From: Gammaproteobacteria bacterium
GTDB lineage: Bacteria > Pseudomonadota > Gammaproteobacteria > Poriferisulfidales > Poriferisulfidaceae
DNA: 9,065 bases
Direction of reading: 5' to 3'
NCBI GenBank assembly: GCA_007571105.1
Contig: RKRZ01000168.1
Span: 1-9,065 of the forward strand
The notes under the pieces are model-generated. The model worked only from the letters and a program-made list of their open reading frames with translations, was not told the origin of the DNA and searched no databases. Both the position numbers and the translations under genes were made by a program. Positions 1 through 6,380 of this stretch are shown piece by piece. Position 1 is the first letter of the stretch. Every line of letters begins with the position of its first letter.

Positions 1-33
1 GTTTCAATCCGCGCCCCCCGTGCGGGGGGCGAC
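1..33 (-). CRISPR. Leader-proximal repeat of a type I-C CRISPR array
   Basis: On the minus strand this 33-nt unit begins GTCGCCCCCC and ends GCGGATTGAAAC. It has the typical I-C form: an 8-bp GC stem (CGCCCCCC / GGGGGGCG) with a GCAC loop, followed by the 11-nt handle CGGATTGAAAC left on crRNA after Cas5c cleavage. Only one copy is visible because it starts at base 1, so the rest of the array must lie to the left, outside the window. Its orientation, with the handle pointing away from cas2, makes this the first repeat after the leader, transcribed in the same direction as the cas genes. The exact boundary (32 or 33 nt) cannot be fixed from a single copy. Confidence 0.9.
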
Positions 34-209
34 GCCACAAGGATAACAATATGATTGGCAATGGGAAAATAGTGCGCTTGCGCGAACCCATGAAGTGAAT
101 TGTCTCATGTGGCTTGTCTTGCTGGAATACTAGGAATATAAGCAATAAAATCAATGAGATGAATTCGTGCGAACCAGTAAGGGATTACTCGCCGCTTCAG
201 GTTCGCGCA
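34..209 (-). promoter_or_regulatory. CRISPR leader
   Basis: This 176-bp gene-free stretch between the cas2 stop and the first repeat is visibly richer in A+T than the flanking genes, for example around 120-165, as expected of a leader. It should hold the array promoter and the sites used by Cas1-Cas2 for polarised spacer insertion. The core GCGAACC occurs at 82-88 and 169-175 and inverted at 200-206. The 10-mers at 79-88 and 200-209 are perfect reverse complements. No single -35/-10 pair stands out clearly. The role rests on position and composition, not on a recognised motif. Confidence 0.75.
167..208 (-). terminator. Possible hairpin just after cas2
   Basis: GCGAACC (169-175) can pair with GGTTCGC (200-206), extended by a G-T wobble and one G-C pair, around a loop of about 24 nt directly after the cas2 stop. 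It could attenuate transcription from the cas operon before the array. There is no T-tract and the loop is long, so the terminator reading is weak. The same bases may instead be leader recognition sites. Confidence 0.25.
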
Positions 210-500
210 TCAAAACAAAAGCGGGCCATCAGGATCGTAGCTCGCCTTGGCTCCCACGTGTTCAACACGCGACCGCCAGTTTGATCCGATTCGGTAAAAG
301 CGAAGGCTATCCACCCGATCATCAATTGCGCCTATCAGCTGATTACGCAATTGGATCCACTGCGCGGGATCAACTTGGCATTCAAACACTGAATACTGGA
401 CCCGCTGGCCGAAGTCTTGGCACAAGCGGGCAACGCGGCGCAATCTTTTCGGCGCGTGAGCACCATCTGTTGCAATATCGTAGGTAACGAGCATCAACAT
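210..500 (-). CDS. cas2: CRISPR-associated endoribonuclease-fold protein Cas2
   Basis: This 96-aa protein has the normal Cas2 length. Its N-terminal beta strand MLMLVTYDIAT carries the conserved Asp at residue 8, and it shows the I-C-type blocks RLRRVARLCQDFGQRVQYSVFEC, SLRFYRIGSNW and the tail VEHVGAKASYDPDGPL. Cas2 forms the central dimer of the Cas1-Cas2 integrase that inserts new spacers at the leader-repeat junction. It starts 9 nt after the cas1 stop and is the last cas gene before the array. The ATG at 500 is used; an ATG two codons inside (494) is a possible alternative. There is no strong Shine-Dalgarno sequence, so translation may be coupled to cas1. Confidence 0.95.
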   Translation of the reverse strand: MLMLVTYDIATDGAHAPKRLRRVARLCQDFGQRVQYSVFECQVDPAQWIQLRNQLIGAIDDRVDSLRFYRIGSNWRSRVEHVGAKASYDPDGPLLF

Positions 501-509
501 AAATTATGC

Positions 510-1550
510 CTATCGCCAGAGGTACGGAGGATATCCATCAAGGTCGCCACGAATGCGCTGCGCCATCAGTCTGGCTTGCAGCAAAGGAACGAGACCAAAA
601 GTTGTTTTTTCCCTGAGGAACGGATGCACGATCTGATCTTTCTTTCTATCTTGGTAGGCCATCAATACTTTTTTTCGCGCACTCTCACGCATGACTACCG
701 CACCGCTAACCGCCGTATTGAAATCTCGTCCCGACAGTTGCCGGCGATTAATTAGCGAGAGCGCCACGCGATCAGCTAGCACTGGACGAAGCTCCTCCAT
801 GAGATCAAGCGCCAGACTTGGTCGACCTGGCCTATCCCGATGCAGAAAACCCACCGAGGGATCAAGCCCCACGGTCTCAAGCGCCGAGCGACAGTCGTGA
901 ACCAGCAGCGTGTAAAGAAACGACAACAACGTGTTCACAGGATCAAGCGGTGGCCGCCTGGAGCGCCGTGTAAAGATGAAAGCAGATTCTTCATTGCGCA
1001 CCAAGTCATGAAATATCTTGTAGTAAACCTGAGCAGCCTCACCCTCAATCCCGCGCAGCCTGTCTGTCGCCAACTGCTGGCGGCTGCGCCGCGCTGCATC
1101 GGTCAGGCGTCGCTCACAACTTTTCAGCCGGGAGTTTGCCTCCGCTGGCATGTTCCCGCCGTGGTCGCGCAGAGCCCGGCGGACGACGGTGCGCTGATTG
1201 AGCAGCTTGCCGGTTACCATGTGACTGACTATTGCAGCAGTTTCCGCCGGATCGTCGGCAGCGCGGTACTGGTCGCGGCGCAACAGCACGTTCCCGGAAA
1301 CCGGGCCTTCTATGCGGGCAAGAAAACGCCCAGTGCGGCTCATCATGGAGATGCAAACGCCGTTTTTTGCGCAATGACCCATAAGAACGGGCGTCACCCC
1401 GATTGCGCCGAAGCAGACGATGCCGCCGAGCAGATGCACGGGAACCCGGCCTTGCTCGGCACCATCTACTTTGACCACCACGTTCTCCCCATCCTTGTGC
1501 AGCCAAGCCCCTTCCGTCGTCACATAGAGCGTATTCAGATGCCGCCGCAT
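510..1550 (-). CDS. cas1: CRISPR-associated integrase Cas1 (type I-C)
   Basis: This 346-aa protein begins MRRHLNTLYVTTEGAWLHKD, a typical I-C Cas1 start. It has an N-terminal beta domain (about residues 1-90) and a helical catalytic C-terminal domain. The likely metal ligands are visible: Glu169 in RGIEGEAAQVYY, His237 in SVGFLHRDRPG and Asp249 in SLALDLMEE. Cas1 catalyses the two transesterifications that join a prespacer to the repeat, working with Cas2 and with Cas4 for PAM selection. A 51-bp gap separates it from cas4. No clear ribosome binding site precedes the ATG. Instead the bases just before it read GGCATTGAAAC, similar to the repeat handle (see findings). Length and motifs are normal. 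Confidence 0.96.
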   Translation of the reverse strand: MRRHLNTLYVTTEGAWLHKDGENVVVKVDGAEQGRVPVHLLGGIVCFGAIGVTPVLMGHCAKNGVCISMMSRTGRFLARIEGPVSGNVLLRRDQYRAADDPAETAAIVSHMVTGKLLNQRTVVRRALRDHGGNMPAEANSRLKSCERRLTDAARRSRQQLATDRLRGIEGEAAQVYYKIFHDLVRNEESAFIFTRRSRRPPLDPVNTLLSFLYTLLVHDCRSALETVGLDPSVGFLHRDRPGRPSLALDLMEELRPVLADRVALSLINRRQLSGRDFNTAVSGAVVMRESARKKVLMAYQDRKKDQIVHPFLREKTTFGLVPLLQARLMAQRIRGDLDGYPPYLWR

Positions 1551-1601
1551 GTTTCAATGCCAGCTCATGTGGAAGGGTGACACGCCCACGTTGAAAGGGA
1601 A

Positions 1602-2225
1602 TCAGTCATCAATGGCCTTATCGAGCCAACGCTCGACGATACCGGGGCGACGCGGTCTCTGAGGCTGGCACAACCCCTTGAGCGAACATGCCTCGCATTT
1701 TTTCGCAGAGTACTCTGGAGTCGGAATCTCGCGCGCAGAGAGCATTCTTCGCACATCTGCCGCAATGCGCTCAGTGAGCACTCGCAGTGTAGCATCAAAG
1801 GCGATCGTCTTTCGACGGCGGTTGCGGCCATAGAACAAGGCACCCTCTGGAACCGACACGCCCAGCATCTCTTCCAAGCACATCGCCTGGGCGCAAAGCT
1901 GCACTTCGTCGGCACGATGCATCTTGGGACGACCGCGCTTGTACTCAACGGGATATGGATGCCCGTCATCGGCTATCTCGACTACATCGGCAAAGCCGGA
2001 CACGCCGAGCCGCAAAGAACGGAGCGGGACACTTCGCTCGATTGCCACGTGTCCCCTGCGCTCGCGGCCGCCGGCATCGGTGCGTTCGTGCAGGACGCGC
2101 CCTTCAGCCGTGAAGCGATTTTCAGCCCACTGTCTTTCATTGTGAATAAGCGCACACTGCCTTGGGCAGTAAAGCATGTGCTGGAGCGCTGAAATGGGCG
2201 CTAACTCATCCTCATTCACTGTCAC
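1602..2225 (-). CDS. cas4: CRISPR-associated exonuclease Cas4
   Basis: This 207-aa protein is a RecB-like Fe-S nuclease that trims prespacers and selects PAM-bearing ends for Cas1-Cas2. The probable cluster ligands are Cys20 (LYCPRQC) and Cys177, Cys180, Cys186 (KKCEACSLKGLC). Nuclease residues include His46, Asp80 (GFADVVE), Glu94 and Lys96 (PVEYKRG), followed by QLCAQAMCLEE (about 109-119). The start is GTG at 2225, preceded by AGAGGA about 5-6 nt away; an in-frame TAG just upstream rules out a longer protein. It lies 29 bp after cas7 and 51 bp before cas1, consistent with one operon. Confidence 0.94.
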   Translation of the reverse strand: MTVNEDELAPISALQHMLYCPRQCALIHNERQWAENRFTAEGRVLHERTDAGGRERRGHVAIERSVPLRSLRLGVSGFADVVEIADDGHPYPVEYKRGRPKMHRADEVQLCAQAMCLEEMLGVSVPEGALFYGRNRRRKTIAFDATLRVLTERIAADVRRMLSAREIPTPEYSAKKCEACSLKGLCQPQRPRRPGIVERWLDKAIDD

Positions 2226-2254
2226 AACATTCCTCTGCTAGAGGAGACAGGCAT

Positions 2255-3193
2255 TCATATCCTGTCAATAAGCTCAACGCCTGATGGCATATCCTGTTTG
2301 TTCACGCAAATGTCGTAATCATCATAGGATCGAGCAGGCGGCAAATGGCTTGCGCCCGCAGCGCCCCGTTCGTACTCTTCTCCGCTGTGTAATCGCTTGA
2401 CAACGACTCTTTGGAACAGTTGATGCGCGGGCGCACTACCAAGCGCACTGCTGTGCTTGAAAATTACCAGCCGCCGCGCGGCCATTTCGCCTCGTGCCGC
2501 CGAACGGTCGTGGTCGAACATCTGTTCGAGGGCGGTCCAGAGTAGTTCCAAGTCGTCCTCGGAGAATCCGGTGCCTTTGACTTTATCGTCGCCCGCAAGA
2601 CACGCGGAAACGTAGCCATGAGCACGGTAAAGACCATAGGGCACTATATGCTTGCGTCCCATGGTGCGGATGTCACCCTTGGACTCAGCGTCAGCCCGGG
2701 TCGTCGCAGCCATACGAGTGATTGATATTTCCAGTGGCAGAATTGGATCGATTGATCGCGCAAATGCGAACTGCACCGGGCCGCGCACCTGACCGCAGTT
2801 GGCGCCTTTCGTTGACATAACGGCACCGAACGTGCGGACATCGAAAAAATTGTCACACATCCAACGAGTAATCTTTCTGGCTTCTTCCTCGCCCTTCGGG
2901 AGCTTCTCACGATCCTTCTTCGTCGCATCGGGCTTGATCGCGTCCCAAGCGCGTTTCTGCTGAAGCTCAAGGATGGCGCGTTCGGCGACATAGATTTCAT
3001 GTCCAAGGGTGTCACCCTTCGTCATTGCGACGAAGTTGCGCACCTTGCGCTTCAGGCAGACATCGGAGACAAGCCCCTGATTCGTTTCCGGGTCGAGCCG
3101 GGGCAGGTTCCCTGCATCCGGGTCACCGTTTGGGTTGCCGTTGGTGACATCGAACAGGTAAACAAAGTCATAGCGGTTCTGGATGGTAGTCAT
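2255..3193 (-). CDS. cas7: Cascade backbone protein Cas7c (Csd2)
   Basis: This 312-aa protein is the backbone subunit that polymerises along the spacer part of crRNA in the I-C Cascade. The N-terminal block NRYDFVYLFDVTNGNPNGDPD, followed by DVCLKRKVRNFV, is characteristic of Csd2. A later block, RTFGAVMSTKGANCGQVRGPVQ, is also family-typical. The ATG at 3193 is chosen because AAGGAG lies 8 nt upstream. An alternative GTG at 3199 would overlap the cas8c stop (GTGA) but would leave only 2 nt between the Shine-Dalgarno sequence and the start. The gene follows cas8c almost without a gap, which suggests translational coupling. Confidence 0.95.
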   Translation of the reverse strand: MTTIQNRYDFVYLFDVTNGNPNGDPDAGNLPRLDPETNQGLVSDVCLKRKVRNFVAMTKGDTLGHEIYVAERAILELQQKRAWDAIKPDATKKDREKLPKGEEEARKITRWMCDNFFDVRTFGAVMSTKGANCGQVRGPVQFAFARSIDPILPLEISITRMAATTRADAESKGDIRTMGRKHIVPYGLYRAHGYVSACLAGDDKVKGTGFSEDDLELLWTALEQMFDHDRSAARGEMAARRLVIFKHSSALGSAPAHQLFQRVVVKRLHSGEEYERGAAGASHLPPARSYDDYDICVNKQDMPSGVELIDRI

Positions 3194-3195
3194 GT

Positions 3196-3615
3196 TCACT
3201 TCTCCTTGTCGTGGGAGTCGATGTTAGCGGTACCGGTATCATCTTTACCGTTGGAGGCACCATCCTTTCCTGCCCTTTGATGGTAATAGCCGAGCACGAA
3301 GCGCCCTTGCTCCTCAAGGCGTAGGCTGCGCGGAAAGGTGGTGTCCAGACCTGCGCATATGGAGTCGATCTGTCTTTCAAACCAGTTTGCCAACCTGGCT
3401 TTATCAGGTTGTTTTCGCAAGGAAGCAAGATGATTCGCTGATTTCTTTGCGAGCAAAGGGAAGACAGAGGCCGGCGTTGCCGATGCAGCACCGAAGTACT
3501 GATCCTTTATGGTCGTATTGGGCTTGCCTAGGGCCGCGCGCTGTGCATTCTCATAAACGGCGAACAGGCGTCCGAGGCGATAAGCCGGATTGATTTCGTC
3601 GGGGTTCAGGCTCAC
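3196..3615 (-). CDS. cas11c: Small Cascade subunit Cas11c from an internal start in cas8c
   Basis: Known biology: in type I-C the small subunit is not a separate gene but is translated from an internal start near the 3' end of cas8c, in the same frame. Seen here: a GTG at 3615 is preceded by GAGGAGG (3630-3624) with an 8-nt spacer, the best Shine-Dalgarno match I found in the 3' part of the gene. It would give a 139-aa product beginning MSLNPDEINPAYRLGRLFAV, about the size of known Cas11c proteins and mostly helical in appearance. It would stabilise the crRNA-target hybrid along the Cascade belly. The product is inferred from position and the ribosome binding site, not from a separate reading frame. 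Confidence 0.75.
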   Translation of the reverse strand: MSLNPDEINPAYRLGRLFAVYENAQRAALGKPNTTIKDQYFGAASATPASVFPLLAKKSANHLASLRKQPDKARLANWFERQIDSICAGLDTTFPRSLRLEEQGRFVLGYYHQRAGKDGASNGKDDTGTANIDSHDKEK

Positions 3616-4992
3616 GGGAACGTCCTCCTCTTCAAAGCCCATACGGTGATTTCGGGCGAGACATGCCTTGCAGATAGCTGCCCGTAGTCTAGTGATTTGC
3701 TTGTCAGCGCGGATGCGGGCGATAACGGCGCCTAGCAGCGATCGGGGGTACTGGCTACCGGTAAGGATGGCCCGCATTAACGCGCCGCCAAGGGTGGGTG
3801 GAATGTTGTCAATTTTGCTCTGTGCCGCTGTTTCGCGGAGCAGGCGCCAAGCAGCGGGCGGGACTCGCCAAGGGGGAGGCTCGAGATTCAGGTCGAACCA
3901 ATGCTCCCCGATTCGCCGCGCAATTTCACCGATGCTGTCTTGGCACCAGAGCCGGATAGAAAGGCGGGACGCATTCGGAGCCAGACCGAGAATGTAGAAG
4001 TGAGTGTTCTCGTCAAGTTTCGGCACGACCTCCTTCAACGGCCAACCTTCGGCGATCTTCTTGATCTCGTCGGCTACCTTGACAGTTTCTTGCTCATCTG
4101 TTGGCGGGTCAGCAAGACGGGAGAACAGATCCTCTGCCGCCTTAGCACTCTCATCGTCACCCGCCGCTTCGGCCCAGAACACCGTGGTCATATCACCGAT
4201 CTGGATGCGCTGCTGGCTGGCGCGGGCCAGCAGGTGGTTCAGAGCTGTGGTGTATTTGAAAGCGGCAATCTTTGATACGGGTGAGTTAGCGCCCTGCTTC
4301 TTACCGAAGGAATTGAAGGCATCAAGATTGAATGAGACGATGGAGGCACCGGAAGACTGAGCGTCTTTAACCCCCTTGATCTTTGGATGCAGTCGCTCTG
4401 TCGGCCCATTCTCGCCGGTCACGAGGCATCGGCTTGCCATACTGTCTTGACCGGCCAGATAGTCCAGCCAAATGCTTCGAGCGATCGGTCGATCATGCAG
4501 GAAACACCGGTCGCCATCAAGCCGGAACACAACATTCGCATTCAGCATGTCACTTGAGAAAGGGTCATTTTCGTAGCGCTCAGCCTGCCACTCCCGAAGA
4601 AAGATACGAAAAGCTCGGAGACCAGGGTCTTCTGCTCCCGCGAGAATATCTTCATGAAATTTGCTAAATCTGGCACGATTAACTGCCGCATCCACGACTT
4701 GTCCTGTGTCTGAGTCTCGTTTTTTGCCCAGAACGAATGCTGTCTTGTCCCATAGAAAGTACGGGATGGGATTTTTGCCAGAACGCGGGAACGCCTGTGG
4801 AACCCGATGCCGTGATGGTTTACCCGATGTGTTTAGCAATGATTGAACATCTGCCGGTTTTCCGTTAGGCGTTAGCACGACGGCATAGGAGATATTCTCC
4901 ATTGAGTATCCGTATTCAGGCGGCTTGCCATTGGGGTTTTCACTAGCCCTCAAGCGGTCGTAGTACCCGGCAAGGCTCTGCAGAACTGTCAT
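3196..4992 (-). CDS. cas8c: Cascade large subunit Cas8c (Csd1)
   Basis: This 598-aa protein has the usual Csd1 length. Cas8c recognises the PAM on invading DNA and recruits Cas3. Family-typical blocks include the start MTVLQSLAGYYDRL, the PYFLWDKTAFVLG segment (about 97-109), CLVTGENGPTERLHPKIKGV (about 189-208), SFNLDAFNSFGKKQG (about 220-234) and the C-terminal YFGAASATPASVFPLLAKKSANHL. The ATG at 4992 overlaps the cas5c stop in an ATGA junction, so translation is probably coupled. The last 139 codons also encode the internal Cas11c. The C-terminal tail after about residue 570 is polar and low in complexity (Gly, Asp, Lys, Ser). No break or frameshift is seen. Confidence 0.95.
   Translation of the reverse strand: MTVLQSLAGYYDRLRASENPNGKPPEYGYSMENISYAVVLTPNGKPADVQSLLNTSGKPSRHRVPQAFPRSGKNPIPYFLWDKTAFVLGKKRDSDTGQVVDAAVNRARFSKFHEDILAGAEDPGLRAFRIFLREWQAERYENDPFSSDMLNANVVFRLDGDRCFLHDRPIARSIWLDYLAGQDSMASRCLVTGENGPTERLHPKIKGVKDAQSSGASIVSFNLDAFNSFGKKQGANSPVSKIAAFKYTTALNHLLARASQQRIQIGDMTTVFWAEAAGDDESAKAAEDLFSRLADPPTDEQETVKVADEIKKIAEGWPLKEVVPKLDENTHFYILGLAPNASRLSIRLWCQDSIGEIARRIGEHWFDLNLEPPPWRVPPAAWRLLRETAAQSKIDNIPPTLGGALMRAILTGSQYPRSLLGAVIARIRADKQITRLRAAICKACLARNHRMGFEEEDVPVSLNPDEINPAYRLGRLFAVYENAQRAALGKPNTTIKDQYFGAASATPASVFPLLAKKSANHLASLRKQPDKARLANWFERQIDSICAGLDTTFPRSLRLEEQGRFVLGYYHQRAGKDGASNGKDDTGTANIDSHDKEK
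3623..3630 (-). promoter_or_regulatory. Internal ribosome binding site for cas11c
   Basis: GAGGAGGA on the minus strand lies inside the cas8c reading frame, where it encodes Glu-Glu of FEEEDVPV. It is 8 nt upstream of an in-frame GTG at 3615. Its strength and spacing point to internal initiation rather than chance codon use. Confidence 0.7.
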
Positions 4993-5660
4993 GCCTTGAC
5001 CTCTGCGGCATCCAGAGCAGGGATGTCGATCACTCCGTCACGCAGATCTGCGCGGAAGAAGCGGGGCTCCATTCCGTTTTCATAGTCGATGTCATGCAGC
5101 ATCCAGCCCAAGTCGCGGTGACATTGATCGGCCGGCAGGCTGCATCGTGGCATCACATCACGCACCAGTTCGAAGTCGGCTGCGAATTCGCGGGTCCCCA
5201 GATATGGCCGGTGGAAGCATTGGCCTTTAGCGGCGCGGCGATTGAACATCGAGAGGTGTTTAGCCTCAGTGTCATCAATCTTCGCGGCCCCGGTAAGCAC
5301 GAAGTGCGCTTCGATGACATATGCCACATCGCGCAGCAGGGTTGCAGCACGCTGTTGCCGGTCGTCTTCGATTGACTTGTGGAGGCCCTCTGTAGTTCCA
5401 CGATTCATCGCCGTGCGGGCGGTGCTGACCGGTATCTTGCTCCCAAGTTCGTTGCGCCGCAGGGTCTCAAAGCGGATAGGCTTCAGAACATGGATGCGAT
5501 CAATGACCCATCGGATGGCTGGCTTCCAGTGAATCGCCTCCAGGATGCCGCGCGCGGCGGATGGCGTCATCGCATCATAGGACACCCGCTCGACTTTCAT
5601 TTCGGGTCGGGTAAAGCAGGCGTGCTTGCCCCATACGTGCAATTTCACACCGTACGACAC
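4989..5660 (-). CDS. cas5c: Cascade subunit and crRNA endonuclease Cas5c (Cas5d)
   Basis: This 223-aa protein is, in type I-C, both the Cascade foot subunit and the pre-crRNA nuclease, since I-C lacks Cas6. Family blocks are VKLHVWGKHACFTRPEMKVERVSY at the start, then TPSAARGILEAIHWKPAIRWV (about 32-52), NRGTTEGLHKS and FNRRAAKGQCFHRPYLGTREF. The start is GTG at 5660, supported by GAGGAGG 4 nt upstream. A Lys-His pair at 134-135 may correspond to the catalytic Lys-His described for the Bacillus halodurans enzyme. The position that I align with its catalytic Tyr is His44 here (AIHWKP); that alignment is by eye. It is first in the cas5c-cas8c-cas7-cas4-cas1-cas2 run and is separated from cas3 by the 864-bp insert. 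Confidence 0.95.
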   Translation of the reverse strand: MSYGVKLHVWGKHACFTRPEMKVERVSYDAMTPSAARGILEAIHWKPAIRWVIDRIHVLKPIRFETLRRNELGSKIPVSTARTAMNRGTTEGLHKSIEDDRQQRAATLLRDVAYVIEAHFVLTGAAKIDDTEAKHLSMFNRRAAKGQCFHRPYLGTREFAADFELVRDVMPRCSLPADQCHRDLGWMLHDIDYENGMEPRFFRADLRDGVIDIPALDAAEVKA

Positions 5661-5788
5661 GAATCCTCCTCAAAAAGATTGAAGCGCCGAGACTGAAAAG
5701 GGATACGAGACGCAGGCAATTGAAAGCGTTGGTGGTAGAGTTTGCATCCGGCCCACACACCGGATGGCCAATCTAAGGGAGAGACAGC
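5661..5788. promoter_or_regulatory. Divergent intergenic region between cas5c and the HicB-like gene
   Basis: This 128-bp region should hold the start signals for cas5c (minus) and the HicB-like gene (plus). Each has its own ribosome binding site: GAGGAGG for cas5c, AAGGGAGAG for the HicB-like gene. I see no clear consensus promoter. On the minus strand a weak -35-like TTGCCT lies at about 5719-5714. The region carries the bipartite motif at 5701-5718 that recurs upstream of hicA. Confidence 0.5.
5701..5718 (+). repeat. Copy 1 of a bipartite motif shared with the hicA upstream region
   Basis: On the plus strand this reads GGATACGA, 4 nt, CAGGCA, about 41-58 bp upstream of the cas5c start. 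The second copy at 6389-6405 has the same two halves with a 3-nt gap. Fourteen shared bases with one indel between two short intergenic regions is unlikely by chance. It could be a common operator, or reflect a guide-target relation between the spacer-like segment at 6381-6414 and the cas5c promoter. Confidence 0.45.
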
Positions 5789-6097
5789 ATGAACCTTACT
5801 GCGCGGTGCTATGCCTACGGCAGCGGCGAGGATTGGGAGGCGATCTGCACCGATTTCAATATCGCCGTTGACGGCAAATCCCTCCAAGCAGTCAAGGAAT
5901 CGCTCAACATCTGCATAGAGATGTACCTTGAGCAGGTTGCCGAATTTTCGGAGGAGGAGCAACGCAGATTCCTGACGCGCCGATCGCCCTTGCATGTGCG
6001 TGCCAAATGGGTGTTTCGGTCCTGGCTGTGCAGTATCGGGAGAAGATCGCAGTGTCAAGGGTTCACGTTCCAGTCTCATTTGCCTGCGCTCCCCTGA
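5789..6097 (+). CDS. Small HicB-fold protein, possible antitoxin
   Basis: This 102-aa protein resembles the N-terminal HicB-type domain: MNLTARCYAYGSGEDWEAIC, then TDFNIAVDGKSLQAVKESLN and an IEMYLEQV helix (together about residues 1-52). The rest is a basic stretch (RRFLTRRSPLHVRAKWVFRSWL, about 59-80) and a short tail. No helix-turn-helix or ribbon-helix-helix domain is visible, unlike many full HicB antitoxins. An AAGGGAGAG ribosome binding site about 7 nt upstream supports the ATG. It is the only gene read on the plus strand. It converges on hicA and overlaps its 3' end by 22 bp (6076-6097), so the two cannot share a normal hicAB transcript. A role as HicA antitoxin is inferred from fold and proximity only. 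Confidence 0.7.
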   Translation: MNLTARCYAYGSGEDWEAICTDFNIAVDGKSLQAVKESLNICIEMYLEQVAEFSEEEQRRFLTRRSPLHVRAKWVFRSWLCSIGRRSQCQGFTFQSHLPALP

Positions 6098-6300
6098 CGA
6101 AACAGATGGCGTGGCAGCTCTGACTGCTGACGGATTGCCGATAAGGTGCCCGGCTTTAGGTCTTCGCCACCCTTCCCAGGAACAGTAACCATATGGCGCC
6201 GTCCCTCTACTACTCCTTGGAAATGCCGATGACTCCCTCTTTGTCTGACCAGCCGGAAACCGTGCGCATTGAGAACGCGGATGACATCGCGGACTTTCAT
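6076..6300 (-). CDS. hicA: HicA-family mRNA interferase toxin
   Basis: This 74-aa protein matches the HicA family over its full length: MKVRDVIRVLNAHGFRLVRQ, then the catalytic block RGSHRHF with the active-site His at residue 24, the strand MVTVPGKGGEDLKPGTL and the helix SAIRQQSELP. HicA folds like a double-stranded RNA-binding domain and cleaves mRNA, arresting growth when free of antitoxin. AAGGAG lies 7 nt before the ATG. It is on the cas strand, 224 bp after the cas3 stop, so read-through from cas3 could express it. The usual co-directional hicB is missing; the only HicB-like gene is convergent. A degenerate CRISPR repeat lies about 115-140 bp upstream. This suggests a toxin kept in check by the CRISPR machinery, which is inference. 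Confidence 0.85.
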   Translation of the reverse strand: MKVRDVIRVLNAHGFRLVRQRGSHRHFQGVVEGRRHMVTVPGKGGEDLKPGTLSAIRQQSELPRHLFRQGSAGK

Positions 6301-6380
6301 GAATGTGCTCCTTGCTCATACTGCTTTCAACTTTCAGTTCACCCTTTCCCACGATCTATGTTCTCCTATATCGTCGGGGA

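Noticed and set aside
104..1572. Nine-base CTCATGTGG present both in the leader (104-112) and upstream of cas1 (1564-1572).
   Set aside because: One shared 9-mer without extension is compatible with chance and no shared structure surrounds it.
2231..2243. Inverted repeat CCTCT-GCT-AGAGG between cas7 and cas4 as a terminator.
   Set aside because: The stem is only 5 bp, there is no T-tract, and it overlaps the cas4 ribosome binding site. At most it could modulate cas4 translation.
5677..5727. Plus-strand GATTGAAGC (5677-5685) and AATTGAAAGC (5718-5727) that look like repeat 3' ends, suggesting a second mini-array between cas5c and the HicB-like gene.
   Set aside because: Nine-base matches with one mismatch are expected about twice in a window of this size. 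The pair is 41 nt apart, not a repeat-plus-spacer unit, and no stem precedes either.
6344..6352. Partial guide seed (TCCC-A-C at 6347) upstream of hicA as the Cascade target that would repress the toxin.
   Set aside because: Only five of six seed bases match, the PAM would be CTT rather than TTC, and no further pairing follows.
5645..6352. 235-codon minus-strand open frame overlapping hicA, the HicB-like gene and the cas5c start.
   Set aside because: Its product resembles no family, it overlaps two recognisable genes in other frames, and it ends inside cas5c. It is a shadow frame.
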